Counted from the stretch's first letter, positions 51,898-64,000 are shown. The stretch: DNA of 64,000 bases from Fratercula arctica (GCA_947846985.1 CANTUZ010000005.1:22230389-22294388), one strand, 5' to 3'. The notes: generated by a model from the sequence alone, not told the origin. Numbers and translations: made by a program.

Positions 51898-54492
51898 CCC
51901 TCTGTGATTTCCCATCAGTGGAAGCTCAGCACCTGAACTGCGTGGCTGCCTGGTGAGACAAACTTACATTCGTACCAGTGGTCAGAACCATTCCCTTCAA
52001 TGTCTTGACCCTCTCTCTGACTACGAGGGCAGAATGAGCTAGCTGCGTCCTGAAACTCTCCTTTACTGGAACAATTATTTGACAAAATGATATTTGATCA
52101 GGGACAGCCTGGTACGTGGCAGCATTTATTTCATTGGCAATGCTATTTTCTCATGCAGATGGCTACATGGCGGCGAAGGGCTCAGCCTGCCCAGGAAGGC
52201 AGGGGATGCGTGGCTGTAACAGCACTCCTTTGTGCAATACGCTCTTCTGTTTCCAGATCTCCTTGCCCAAGCAAGCTCTGTGCCTCCCACCCAGCCATCC
52301 CGAGCACTCTGTGGAGCTGTAAAAGCTGGAAATGTCTCCAGGGCTATTAGAGCTGAGTCATCGCCGCAGATACACTGCTTCACTGAGTGACTGGCTGCTT
52401 GGTGACCTGGGACCCTGCCTTGAGCTCCATTGCTGCTGCTTCCTTCTGCGCCCGCCTGCACCCGCAATGTCGTGTTCCAGCAGGCTGAGAGAGATGTAAC
52501 CTTCTGCAGAGCTCCCGGCAGGATTAAGTCCATTCCTAAAGGGCAATATTGATGTTGAAACTAATGATATTAGATGTTTTGATGAAAAAAGAAGTATAGT
52601 TACCCAAGTACAATCTACACTTTCTTGTATATATTGAGATTGTTTTTCCCTCTTTAATTTCTTTGGAGAGTTCTCAAACCTGGCAGACAGCACTGTTTCA
52701 CTGAGGCTGAAGGACCGGAGGGAGATGCTGCTTTGAGGACTGCACCAGTCCCGTGCACAGTCTGTGCCACCATGGGGATATAAAAGACCTGTGTAAGAGA
52801 ATGTGCGTAACATTCCTTTGCCCCTGAGAAAAGCCTTCTGAGAACCCAATCTTGTAACACAGACGTAGGTTAGTGCCACGCCGAGTGTGTGAATGGGACT
52901 TTGAGGGTAGAAATAGCAAAATCTTGGGGCTTTCACCAATTTGTTTTTTGGAGAGCATAAGAAAAGCTGGTTTTGTTTTAGTGTATATGTGAGGCAACGT
53001 CTGTATTTAACACAGCGAAGTTCAGCTCACAGTGAGTCACTGTTAAAACCAGAGTGGAGAGCTCGATACCTGTTACTGCCCTTCTCTCGTTTCAAGTATA
53101 TAAACCGCATGTTATGCCTTGAACAGAAACCTAGCTTAAGAAAAGCTTCCAGTGTTAATAAATCTGGAAAACAAAAGTAAAAAAAGTGCCAAAGGGACAA
53201 TACTGGATGAAAAATACAATAAAAATTCAGTTTTAATGGACAACATTTTTATGGGTCTGTTGATACCTCTGTTATAAAGTCTGTATAGCCCTTAAATAAT
53301 ACATAACTCTTTGTGAGAAAGAGCCGCTATAATTTTCATTACTGTAAGTTTTTTGGATAATTTATGAGAACCCTGCCATTCTGCTTTATATAATTAAGGT
53401 TATATTTTATTTAAAGTTCATTCAAGGTCTTGTGTGAGAAATGTACACAGCCTCGTTACAGCTTCTGTGCTATCATAAATTCAATGTATAAATATTTTAC
53501 TCCTACATTCGGGTTTCCCTTTGTAATTTTTATGTCGTTTTTGAAGCCTGAGGTGCTATGCCCAGTGCCGTTCCATCATCCCTAGATAGATCTGCAAGTC
53601 TGTACGCCTTTTGTGGTACTATAGGGATAGAACAGGGCTCATTTTTGAAAACACCTTATTACTGTTTTCAAACTTTTTTGTGACTTGTTGAACAGTCATT
53701 TACAGGTTTGTGTAGTTTTTATTTAGTCTTAAAACATAGAATTTTTTATCTAATGAAATAACCTAAATTTTATTGACACATTTGTATTGAATATTTAATT
53801 AAATATCAATTTTAATATTTCGTACGAAAAGGTACTTGAGCCTTATATAGGGGTGCAACACCACATCTGGTCCAGCCTTACCACTCATCAGAGCCAGACA
53901 TCAATAGTCTGGCAGGCTCTAAATGGCAGAATAATATCGGTAACTCCGCTGGGGCCACAAAAGTGTTCGAGAGCTCAATCACATCTCCACCCCTACTTCC
54001 CAGCCCCGGGGAAGGCAGCCAGGCTTCAGTCCCCGCAGCTGTCTGCAAGCGCGCTGCAGAGGCTGGCTTCCCCCTCTCTCCTCCATAGACACCTCTGGCC
54101 ACGATGGTGACACCAAGCCCACCTTTGAGAGTGATAAATCCCCGTTTGGGCGCAAACCTGCGTGTGTGCCACCCCAAGACGACCTGAAACCCGGTGTGGA
54201 AATGTGCTTAGCAGCTAATGCCTTGGTATGGGTACTGTAATAATGATGAGTGTTAGTTCTGCGTAAAGTGGCGGAGAGCGCTAACAGACAAGTAGCACCA
54301 AGTACAATTCAGCGAGCAAAGCTGTTAGTGCCCCTGTCCCCTGGCTCAGGCCTCTAGTGGAGGCTGCAGCCCTGTTGGGACTCTGCGCCTCTCTGAGGCA
54401 CCTCTGAGCCTGTTGGGAACCAGCTTTTCCTCTTGGGAACTAGGTTTTTGCTATTTCTTTTCAGAGGAATGAAAGCCCTACATTTTACAATT

Positions 54493-54510
54493 AAAAAAAA
54501 AAAAAAAAAA
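54493..54510. repeat. A18 homopolymer
   Basis: A run of 18 A about 100 bp before the head-to-head CR1 pair. No target duplication or retrocopy is visible upstream. Confidence 0.9.
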
Positions 54511-54613
54511 GTTCTATTTGATGCCTTGATCAGAGAAGGATGCTAAAGCAGTAGTGTTTCTCTTGTTCAAAGTAAATAAATTAAAAATAATTAGATTACT
54601 ATGTGCTGGAGGG

Positions 54614-54651
54614 ATCACAGAATCGCAGAATGGTAGGGGTTAGAGATGATC
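54614..54651 (-). mobile_element. CR1 3'-tail fragment in inverse orientation
   Basis: ATCACAGAATCGCAGAATGG followed by TAGGGGTTAGAGATGATC is the reverse complement of a CR1 3' end. It directly abuts the plus-strand CR1 at 54652 in head-to-head arrangement. Confidence 0.75.
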
Positions 54652-55084
54652 AGAGGGCTGGGGCACCTCTCCTGTGAGGACAGGCTGAGAGAGTTGGGGT
54701 TGTTCAGCCTGGAGAAGAGAAGGCTCCGGGGAGACCTTATAGCAGCCTTCCGGTATCTGAAAGGGGCCTACAAGAAAGCTGGGGAGAGACTTTTTACAAG
54801 GGCATGTAGTGATAGGACAAGGGGTAATGGTTTTAAACTGAAAGAGGGGAGATTTAGATGAGATATCAGGAAGAAATTCTTTACTGTGAGGGTGGGGAGA
54901 CACTGGAACAGGTTGCCCAGGGAGACTGTGGATGCCCCATCCCTGGAGGTGTTCAAGGCCAGGCTGGATGGGGCTTTGAGCAACCTGGCCTAGTGGGAGG
55001 TGTCCCTGGCCATGGCAGGGGGGTTGGAACTAGATGATCTTTAAGGTCCCTTCCAACCCAAACCATTCTGTGATTCTATGATAT
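54652..55084 (+). mobile_element. CR1 LINE 3' fragment with RT C-terminus
   Basis: The fragment encodes the end of CR1 reverse transcriptase, including [20 protein letters not shown] and, after a stop near 54859, [20 protein letters not shown]. The 3' UTR follows (GGTTGGAACTAGATGATCTT) with the tail ATTCTGTGATTCTATGAT. An AT dinucleotide run follows directly. The copy is about 430 bp, 5'-truncated and broken. It is antisense to KCNK13. Confidence 0.93.
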
Positions 55085-55100
55085 TATATATATATATATA
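55082..55100. repeat. (AT)n run at the end of a CR1 copy
   Basis: An ATATAT run follows the CR1 tail ATTCTATGATATT directly and may have grown from it. Confidence 0.9.
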
Positions 55101-55902
55101 CGCAAAAGTGAACAACAAAAAAAATATCTGCATCAGATAAGCATTTGTAAGTATGCTGAATACATATATGTGTATATAAACCTTTTTTTCTGTTGAATAG
55201 TCTACTTTACTAACAATAAGCAGTAACTTCAAGCCATAATTCATCTTGGCAGGGTAATACTTTGTCTGAATTGTGAATGTAATTAACATTGTTTCAAGGG
55301 CTTGTTTTCAGTCAATCAGTCTGTGTAAACACCATTACTTCAGCTATTGAGGAATAGGAACATAATGTTGTGTACTAATTAAGCTATAGGTCCATCTACA
55401 CTAAAATTGTCCTTTTGAATAGTACAACTCTGCCTGTATTTTAAGAGTTTTTTAAAATTGCTTATTGTGAATTTTATTCTTGGCAGAATTTTAGGATCAT
55501 AAGCTCACATCATATAGAAAAGGGTTTTGGTATGGTATGTAGTTAAGGTTTTTGAAATATTCTGCATAAAAGCAGAAGCAGATATTAATATTTTGATTAA
55601 AATTACAAAAACTGGTAGACAATGCTGATGGCAAACAGAGATTTCAGTAAATATCTATCATTGAAGAACTGGTGACAGAACTGACAATTCAGTGAGCGCT
55701 TGTGATGAGTGTATGATGATGAACTTGAACATCTGTTTTATCAACTGTGAATTTCTTGTGCATTAATCTGTGTCTCAAAAGCTAGGCTTTATGAAGGGGG
55801 CAAAGGCTATTTCTCACCCTTTTTGACATTTCGAAAGCAAAAACTTATGCTGGGGGCACTGAAAGATGGACAGTTGGGAATAAAACCTGAGTTTGTGAAG
55901 TA

Positions 55903-56012
55903 ATCACAGAATCACAGAACGGTTTGCATTGGAAGGGAACTTTAAAGATCATCTTGTCCGATCCCCCTGCCATGGGCAGGGACATCTTCCACTAGATCAG
56001 GTTGCTCAACCT
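55903..56012 (-). mobile_element. CR1 3'-end fragment
   Basis: ATCACAGAATCACAGAACGG is the reversed tail, followed by GGAAGGGAACTTTAAAGATC and ATCCCCCTGCCATGGGCAGG, then ACTAGATCAGGTTGCTCAAC. These are the usual reversed CR1 3' UTR blocks. It is in the same orientation as KCNK13. Confidence 0.9.
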
Positions 56013-56794
56013 GAATAATGTCAGGCTACTCCAAAGAATACATCACCTATAAAAGAAGCGTTATTGCCAGCAGGTGCAAAAATATCCAGACAAACTTAGG
56101 ACAACACCATAGAGGAGGAAAAAAAAATAATCAATGAAACGTGACAGCAACAGAGCGCATAGTGAAGTTTGGCGTGGAGAAAAGAGTAAGTCATTGCTGA
56201 AACAGTGTGCTGGCTTCTATCTGCATGACAACAAGGCGTATAGTTTTGTTTTAAAGAATGTCTTGCTTTTTCAAAATGCAAGGACTTGCTAAGTCCCTGG
56301 CTCGTGCATATCCTGAATGTAATGCCCGTGTCCCTTCCTGTGAAGCCAGAGACGCTCTTTGAATGACAGGTCTAGTGGCATATGTCTGTAAGACAAGCCT
56401 AAGTATAGTGACCCAGCTTACTCGTATGATTTTACAGATCCAAACATTTATGTAAAAAAAAGGACCTCTATGTAAACTAGGACAGGGAGGTTCACACTGT
56501 GCTACTCCAAATCCTCCATAGCAACTTCGGCTTGCTGTCAAAGTATTGTGCCATCGAAATTGTTAAAAAAAAAACCAACACAATACCTACTGCAAGGGCT
56601 GATTCTCTGCTTACCTATCTGGATGATGACCCATCCTGCTCTCAGGCACACTCAAAATCTCAGCATCAGCTGCCTTACCCACACAAACAATTAAACAAGA
56701 ACAAGACAAGCATGCAGAGGAGGGCAGAATTGAATGAGATTACAACAAGATGATAAAGAATGGTCCAAAGCTACAAAGCTGGCTGTTTTCGGAT

Positions 56795-56918
56795 ATAACT
56801 GGACAAGTTCCTGTGCAACCTGCTCTAGGTGAAACTGCTCTGCCAGGGGGGTTAGACTAGATGATCTCCAGAAATCCCTTCCAACCCCTACCATTCTGTG
56901 ATTCTGTGAGATTCTGTG
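56795..56918 (+). mobile_element. CR1 3'-end fragment
   Basis: GTGCAACCTGCTCTAGGTGA, then GGGGTTAGACTAGATGATCT, CCCTTCCAACCCCTACC and ATTCTGTGATTCTGTGA form a CR1 3' end. The left boundary is approximate. Confidence 0.9.
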
Positions 56919-56940
56919 CAGTGATGTAGTAAGGATGTCC

Positions 56941-57045
56941 CAGAATCAGGGGGAGGGCCTCCGGAGACTGGCCAGTCCAGTCCCCCAGCTCAGAGCAGGG
57001 TCTCCCAGGCACAGCAGGTGTCCAGTCAGACGGGACTTCATCTAG
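56941..57045 (-). mobile_element. CR1 3' fragment, tail-to-tail with its neighbour
   Basis: CAGAATCAGGGGGAGGGCCT, CCAGTCCAGTCCCCCAGCTC and AGAGCAGGGTCTCCCAGGCA resemble a reversed CR1 3' UTR (the 'CCAACCCCCTGCTCAGAGCA' block). The AGAATC repeat tail is shortened. It begins about 25 bp after the plus-strand CR1 that ends near 56918. Confidence 0.7.
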
Positions 57046-59753
57046 AGGATAAAAGGGATGCCAGGCTTTCCAGTCAGATATTTATAGATTTGTGGAAATA
57101 AAATCATACTTTAATGATGTCTGGAAACGGAGACGTTCATATATGCAAAGATAAAGCTGAAGTGAATCCTTTCAGAAGTGAAACTATGAAACCGTTTTTG
57201 AAACGCTTTTGATTAAACACCCAACGGTAGCCTTTGAGAGACCCACAAAAACTCATTTATTTGCTTTCTCTCTGCTTTATGAGGTTTCTTTCTGCAAGTT
57301 TGTTAACTGAATTAACAGCTTTTGTTTGTGAGCAAACACTGCGCTGCCGTTGGAAATGTGAGCCGTTTCAGAGGGGGTCTCACCTCTGCCCACAGGTACC
57401 TGCAGCTGCCAGGCCCAGCAAAGGAGGTTCCTACCAGAGCTCAGTATTTGTGAGCTTCCAGGAGACGCGAGCTCTTCTCTGAGCGGTTACTTGAAGACAA
57501 CCCCTGAGCTGAAATCGTAAGGCTGAAAAATAGAAGAGTAAAGAAAAACTTTGGGAGGAAATGCCTGGCTGAACTTTGTAGAGATGACATGGCCTTGGGA
57601 GTGCAAGGCACCACCTCACTGTCTGGGAGTCTGAAAGCTCTAACCCAGGGCTGCGTCCTGGCCTCTGCGCTAAGAAACAGTCACTTTAGAAAGCCCCACC
57701 GTTTCAAACATCGGTGTTAAATGAAGGAAAGATTTAAAAAAGCACAGAGAGAAATTTATCACAACAACCGCCCTAGAGATTTCAGATTATTTTGGAAGAT
57801 AGCTTTTCCCAGGCTTTCAGAAGCTGTTAAGCCTGGAAGCAGGGAGGTTCGGCTGTTGGCAGCCTGTGTATGAGGCCCTGCTTTGTGAACACCTTTTTTA
57901 AAGATGTGTCGTGCCTTACTTGATACTGTCAATGCTGATCAGTTGAATGACTACATTTAATGAAAATTGTTTTTCACATTCTGCTTATGAAAATGGTGAA
58001 GCTGAGAAAACTTTTAGTACATGTTTATCCCAGGAACTGAAGTATCACCCATTTAGTTCATAATGTATTCTGCCAGGGGAAGAAGAAATGCATGAACAAC
58101 TCCAAATGCAATAAACTTGGTTCATTTTAAAACCCTTGAAAAAATGACAAAGTAGTCTTGGCTCTTTCTAGGAGTTTTGAAGATGTCACCTATACTAGTA
58201 TTAGGTTTAAATGCTTCTAACCTCATCATGCACAGTGCTTATTCCCCAGCCGAACAGCACATTTTACTTTGGAAAAGCACATCATTAAATAATAGGATTT
58301 CTCAGGATTTTTAAGTGAGCAGTGCCATGGCTAACTGTGTTTAAAATAAATCCAAAGGGGTTGAGACCATTTATCAAGTGGTTTCTGCACTAAAAGAACT
58401 CTGTACAGTCTTTTGTCTCTCTATAATGGCCTCCTGGAAGCCATGTCCACACCAGTTTCCCATACATGAAAAGGAAATAGTGCTTTGATGCAGTATATAA
58501 GGCACATGTTGGAAAACAGGTGCAAAAGCCTGTGTCACAAAGGAATCTCTTTTAAAAGAAAAAGCCTGTCAGTGAAGTAGTTGAAGAGAAGGAGTTTATC
58601 GGACTTCCATTAGAGGCTTATTTTCTTCTGAAAACAAGGCTTGTGAACTACATAGAAAAAAAAAATATTTCTTTCACCCAGCCAGCAGCTGAAGAAATTA
58701 ATGGTTTCAAAGTCACAGCAACTTTCTTAACAGGTAGAGAAATAAATGACATTCTCCAAAGGACTGTTTTAAATGAATGGGAAAAGATTTATGTTTTTCT
58801 GTGTTGTGTTTTCAAAAAATTCTAATGTGTATGATGCAGAATGATATAGACAGAGAAAAGTCACCACATTTCAACAGAAAAGGCAGATCATAACTGACAC
58901 ACTCCCACAAGTGCAAAATAAGAAAAAAAACCAAACAAAACACCACCATGCTGTTGTTGGGAGTACAGTATGGTTTGAATATGCACTAACATAAAAATGC
59001 TACAAGATCAAGGTAGCTGGTCCAGTATGAAAATATTTTCTGAAATAAAAAAAGGGAGCTGTGGACCAAAAATTGGTTAGCAATTATTCCAATGCAGTCA
59101 ACTTCATGAAGGCTATAAGAGCTCCTGGGGTGCTGATGCTTTCATGAAAACTATGGCTGACCTAGTGATGCCATATTTTGCTGCGTGCTGAGTGGTGCTG
59201 CCTTCCAGGATCTCTGGAAACACCTGAAAATCTGTATCACACACACTGGATTTGAAAAAAAAAAAACATCATTGTCCCTTCCTCTCTGGCCTTCTGGAAA
59301 GTTGAAAATTGGCTAAAATATTTTTTGCTCAGTATATAATTTTTTTTTATATTTTAAAGTTGGCTTTGAAGAAAATTTTACTTTAAAAAATGTTACAATG
59401 AATGTTTTCTTAGAGACGGTTAAAGCAAAGCTAACAAAAAATAAAACCAGCCACCAGCTGTCTTGCAGTCCCAAGAGCGATGTTTTACTTAAAAACATGA
59501 CAATTACGTTCTTTACCAGATGCATGTCTAGCCTTGCTAAAACATGTTTTTAGCTGATCTTGACATGTTTATGGCTTTATGATTTATCTTTTACAAAATG
59601 CACCACTAAAAGTCCTTTTTAACAGGAGCACTGAAATAACAAGCTTTAAATATATTCAAATGATAAATCCTTCTGGTTGAGGTAAGAAAAAAACATCCAA
59701 TGCTGTCCATGAGTAAGAGGTGTTTTAAGTATCCAGTGTGAAACATAACATAA
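57046..59753. other. Intronic, nothing recognised
   Basis: Mixed AT-rich sequence with no repeats or exons that I can name. Confidence 0.55.
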
Positions 59754-59805
59754 AATCACAGAATCATAGAATGGTATGGGTTGGAAGGCACCTTAAAGGT
59801 CATCT
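59754..59805 (-). mobile_element. CR1 3'-end fragment
   Basis: AATCACAGAATCATAGAATG, then GTATGGGTTGGAAGGCACC and TTAAAGGTCATCTAAC is a reversed CR1 tail of about 50 bp. A short ATCTAAC-type tandem (59802-59818) adjoins the truncation point. Confidence 0.88.
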
Positions 59806-62800
59806 AACATCTAACATCTTACTTGAACATTTATTGACTATTCTGGAAGAGCAGATACCCTTCAGGGAGAGAGGAATGAAGATGTCCTGACAAGGGAATA
59901 GCAAAGTAAGCCCCATCCATCTCTGCGAACGTGCACTGACGGATGAGTCCAAGGACATTAAGACAGCTTGCCACCCTAAGGAAATTTCTTTTGTGTAATA
60001 TCTGTTAATCACCCATGTAACAGCCATGGTGAGGGCAAGGCATAATCAGACAGACGATCTGCATACATTCAGATAGCCATTGGCTAGTAATGGCAGCTGT
60101 TTCATAGGCCCGTTATAGCTGATTCATGTGCTCTTCCTTCCATCTTCTGACCTCGAATTGTGGTTTTGAGTATCATCAGGATCTTTCCAACATCCACTTA
60201 CAAGCCTCACAACTGACAGCACAACTGAAGCTGTTTTAGCAGATTTTGGTCCTGAAGATGTAATTTTCCAAAACCTGACACCTAGCTCAAACAACTATGT
60301 CAAGAATTGCACTGCTGGTAACTGGTCCAGCTGCTTGAACCTCTGCCTGTCATTGCCATATAACCCATGCAGTATTCATCAGTGAGGAAGGCCTAAGCAG
60401 TGTCTTCACCTCCTTCCCAAATCCTGGTCTGGATCCAGCCTGTCGTTTACCACATTTGGTTAGATCTTCACTAACTGAGCAGATGAGCTTATTGCAAGTC
60501 ATTCTAATTTCCACTTCCATGTCATTTAGTAAATTTGTGATCAAAAAGACCTGGTTGTTGCTCAGGTAACCCAGAAACTCTACTTTTTTTTTTCTGTGGC
60601 AATGAGTTTTACTTATTTCTTAAATCCTGTTTCCTACCGTCCACTTCTGCTCTTTTGTGTCCCCAGATATATTTCTAAAATAAGCCAGCAGAAAATTGAT
60701 AGGTGAAGTACTGTTGCTTAAGTAAGTTAATCGTCAGTCTTAGAAAGACACTGCATGAGCAGTAGAGGTCACAGAAAAATCCAGAAAAGGAAGAATAGCA
60801 ACATTCTGTTTAAAACCATATAATTTATGCAATTCCCAGGAAAAAGCAAAAAAAAAGTCAAACAGGATTGCTGATCAGCCTCTGTAATGCTAGGAGGGAA
60901 ATTATCTGCTTATACTTGATGCTGGTCTGCCAGACAACAAACTGGAGCCAACCAGTTTGGAACTGGCTCACTCTTTTGAGTTACAGGGCAAAACCACACG
61001 GGTGCTAAAGAGATTTCTTTTATCCAGGAAGTTTCCTCTTTTGCCCAAGCATCTTCTTAGACTTTCCTCAATGGCAGGTATGACAGCTTAAAGAAGTCAG
61101 AAAAACCCAAGTGTCAGCATCCTCTTAGCTTTCATGTTATTCAGAAAAGATTGGGCAAATCGATGCCTTATACCCTTGACTGTTTTGGAGATGATGGTTT
61201 TTACATGCTTCCCACTCTCAAAAGAGCTACAGCACTGAAAGGAGGCACTGACAATTCCCACCAAGCACACTGGTTCCAGGCAGCACAGGTGGAGGATGTG
61301 CCCAGCCTTTACCTTACAGTAGGTTTCCACACAGTATAATCCCTATAGATTTTTAGGAGCTCAAGTCTTTGCGTTTTAAAATCCTAGTGCGCTGCAGCAA
61401 CTTCGTTAAAGCAAATGTGCCTGTCCTGCTCTTCTCCGAACGGTGATTGTGTCAGGCTCCTGTCTACTTACAGACACAATGCAGTTTGCCATAAGGCTTT
61501 GCCATGCAGTCTAGCAATGTATTTAGTGTTTATCCTTTAGATGGGGAGGCAACGCAGTAGGATACAGAAAATAATCCTCTATAAGCGGTTGTTACTTGAT
61601 TATGTACAGATACAACCAGTTTAAATCTGCATTCATTTTTACTGAAGATGTTGGATAATCCCAATGAATAAAATCAATGGATAATACTAAACTATTAGCT
61701 AACAACCCGTTGTATAAAAAGCGTCACAGGATTTAAGTCTAACCTCATGATCTCTGGGTTTTCTTTCAGAGATATAATAATGCCGAGTTGAAAGGCTCCC
61801 CCACAACTGTTGTACCTATTGGATCATCCAAAGTAATTAATTAAGAAGCACTTTTAAGTGGCCTTTTCTTCTCAGCCGGAACATCAGAATCCCTGTCCTA
61901 TTTGGAGCTAAGTAGTTCTTCAGTCAGAAACAAGATATGTTTTATAATCGTTACAGCTGTATTCAGGACTCAATCTCTCGCTTAAGATACCATTCATGAT
62001 GAACAGTTCAGCAGTAAACATTCGTTCACAAACCTTTAAATACGCCTTTGATCGCAGGAAGAAGCCTCAAATGATCTGCCTTTGAAAATGGGTTACAGAC
62101 GGGGCAAACCGCCCTCATGGACTCTACTTTCTCCCAGAAAATTTGTAGGGAAATGTCAGTCCATATATGACAGACATTTGACAAATTTCGTATTAAAAAT
62201 CTTCAAACTCCAACAAAATGCTTCCTAGCAAAAGGTGCTGTGGATCAGAAAATGCATCTAAATCCTAGAAGTTCAGCTTTGTTTTGTTTCTGTGACTGAT
62301 GAAGCAAAAGCTTTAAAAATTTGCTTCACAAGTTACTAAAAATGTCCCCTCTCTGTTTAAAATTTTTTGCTTATGGGTCTTCTTCTATAAGAGCTTTGAA
62401 GAACTTGGGTTCTTCAGCAACTCTTTTATCTTTAAGACATAAGGACTGAGTTACTTAGAGAATACATATAAAATTTCACCCAAAATTTCAGACTGTGTTA
62501 GGTGACCTGCCACCATAGCTGCCTATCACTGAACATCCTTGTCTGAAACACTTTTCCTTTCAAGTGTATTCATGCTGATGCTTACAGTGGAAGCCTCCGG
62601 GCTTGGAAATTGAGTTGTTATCTGCCTACTGATATAGTAAGTGCTTTTTGGCTGCTTGTAAAAAACCCAAAACATTCACTACTTCAAAATTCCCACTTCA
62701 TCTGAGAAATGGTATATTTTCTTTAAAAATGCTTTCTGTATAAATGTATCTGGATCTGAAATATTGTCGGCTAGTGAATACATATTGGTTATATAGATTA

Positions 62801-64000
62801 TAAAAATATTAAATAATACAAAAAAATTATTAAATGAGGAGATAATAAATAGTGTCTTACAGCTGTTTGATAAAAGCAACCCCCTTCCAAACCATGGTAA
62901 TATAGTGTTTGAGATTATTTTTATATCATTTATTTCATACTCTGAGTGTCCTTTTAAACATGGCATGACCAACGATGGAGGGTGAGCAACACAGTCACCC
63001 CTGCAGAACTGCCAATGTGTAGTTTCTGAAAGGCCTTAGAAGTCATCATCCAGCTACTGAGAATGAAGAGAAGAAATAAGAATAAATCACAGCTGCTGCT
63101 TTGCATGCAATTGATCAATTGTTCTCCCAGCTGCATGCTTTCACTTTTATCCCCTTTTGCTCTTTGTTATCTATTCGCCCGTGCCTTTGTTCCTTGGTTC
63201 AAACCATTATATGGATTCACCGATACATTTCTGCAACAAGGGTTCAGACCAAGAGCGGTCTTTCCCCTTGCTGTCTGGGTAGCCGTCACTGCTTGATTGG
63301 GGTAAAATGATGAATTGTTTTTAGTAACTGCTTTCTAGACATCCACGTTTCCACATTACATTCCAGCTCCTGGGGAGGATCCTTCTGTTTGAAAATGCCT
63401 GCTTTTGAGTACGGCCCCAGCCTGAGCAGCCCACTGCTGTCTTCTCCTCCAAGTGAACACACAAGGAAGGGAAAGTTTGCCAACTTCAAGATATGTTCTT
63501 TTCTAGAACTTACAAAAATTGATTTTCTCATCTCCTGTAAACCAAACCAAATCCTTATTCCTACCTAAAAGACTGTCTAAAGACAGAACAATGCACCTGG
63601 CATTCCTACCTCATTTCTAATCACTGCACATAAGGTCTCACACCCAAAGAGTTCTTATAGTCTAGATAAAGAACGTAATGTGATAGATACACGCTTCCCA
63701 GATTTAATTTAATAGAAATGTCAATGTCATGGGGAAGGTAAGCGAATTAAATAGGAAGACAGAGCATGGGTCAATACAACTATATGCATATGCAAACCTT
63801 TCCCCAGAAACTTACTGGCAGTAAGTAAGAGAAGAAGCGAGTTAAATTTTTTAATTCAACAAGACGCTTTGGCATTAGCAAGTATTTGCTCTGTGTTAAT
63901 CTGAACACCAAGGAGAATTCTGAATTATTAGTAGTTCCTTTCACATTTGCAGCCCCTTCGTTATTGAAGCACTTCCATATAAATTGTCCTTGCCATCTCC
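59806..64000. other. Intronic, nothing firmly recognised
   Basis: AT-rich sequence. About 60480-60560 weakly resembles a reversed old CR1 block. KCNK13 exon 1 is not found before the window ends. Confidence 0.5.

Larger units (their letters stand above)
48831..54613. other. Intronic, no exon seen
   Basis: There is an AC microsatellite at 51875, moderately GC-rich stretches at 50280-50470 and 52180-52500, and a long AT-rich stretch at 53170-53830 that is simple in composition but not repetitive. The 193-codon minus-strand frame at 52358-52939 shows no family motif. Confidence 0.55.
41799..64000 (-). other. KCNK13: KCNK13 intron 1, partial
   Basis: Everything above the splice acceptor should be intron 1 of KCNK13, because THIK genes have two coding exons and no sequence encoding the N-terminus, M1 or pore helix 1 is visible in any frame up to the window edge. 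No CpG-rich promoter-like region is seen here either. The intron is therefore at least 22 kb, which fits the very long intron known in mammals. It carries the solo LTR, seven young CR1 fragments and one ancient CR1 body, each listed separately. Confidence 0.75.

Noticed and set aside
52358..52939. 193-codon open frame on the minus strand
   Set aside because: It is the longest non-CR1, non-KCNK13 frame, but it has no domain, signal or compositional bias typical of protein. A frame of this length is expected by chance in 64 kb.
54493..54510. A18 as a retrogene tail
   Set aside because: No retrocopy signature upstream and no target duplication.
60480..60560. Weak similarity to a reversed ancient CR1 block (CACTTCCATGTCATTTAGTA)
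   Set aside because: Only one short block matches and neighbouring CR1 blocks are not in order.
1..64000. CRISPR arrays, operons, tRNA or rRNA genes
   Set aside because: No regularly spaced repeats, no cloverleaf B-box signature and no rRNA blocks were seen. The DNA is clearly vertebrate.

Overview
The window looks like vertebrate nuclear DNA, most probably from a bird. Two observations point there. Dispersed CR1 LINE fragments end in the typical ATTCTATGA-type 3' tail. There are no Alu, B1 or L1-type elements. The window is almost entirely non-coding. I find one recognisable protein-coding exon in 64 kb and no bacterial-style genes, tRNA, rRNA or CRISPR arrays.

The exon is on the minus strand at 40906-41798. 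It is the large terminal coding exon of a THIK-type two-pore-domain potassium channel, best matched to KCNK13 (THIK-1). It starts at a strong splice acceptor inside the glycine codon of the first selectivity filter and ends with TAA. Exon 1, which should carry the N-terminus, M1 and most of pore loop 1, was not found, so it should lie beyond position 64000. On that reading 41799-64000 is KCNK13 intron 1 sequence, and 1 to about 40160 lies downstream of the gene.

The rest is intergenic or intronic sequence with transposon relics. There are eight relatively young CR1 3' fragments: 12910, 45011, 54614, 54652, 55903, 56795, 56941 and 59754. There are two much older CR1 bodies, at about 31130-32000 (plus) and 47430-48830 (minus), which I recognise by motif order rather than high identity. 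There is one solo retroviral LTR of 1113 bp at 42397-43509 with TGT/ACA ends and a 5-bp target duplication, antisense to KCNK13 and about 0.6 kb from the exon. Several short fossils resemble old amniote palindromic MITEs, one of them inside the probable KCNK13 3' UTR. There are also microsatellites, homopolymers and small tandem duplications.

No previously undescribed coding system is visible. The points most worth checking are the antisense LTR with TATA box, splice-donor and polyadenylation signals beside the KCNK13 exon; the palindromic fossil in the 3' UTR; a small CpG-dense segment with a start codon and good donor at about 24840-25060; and paired inverted CR1 tails. Family assignments rest on my recall of family sequences, not on a database search.
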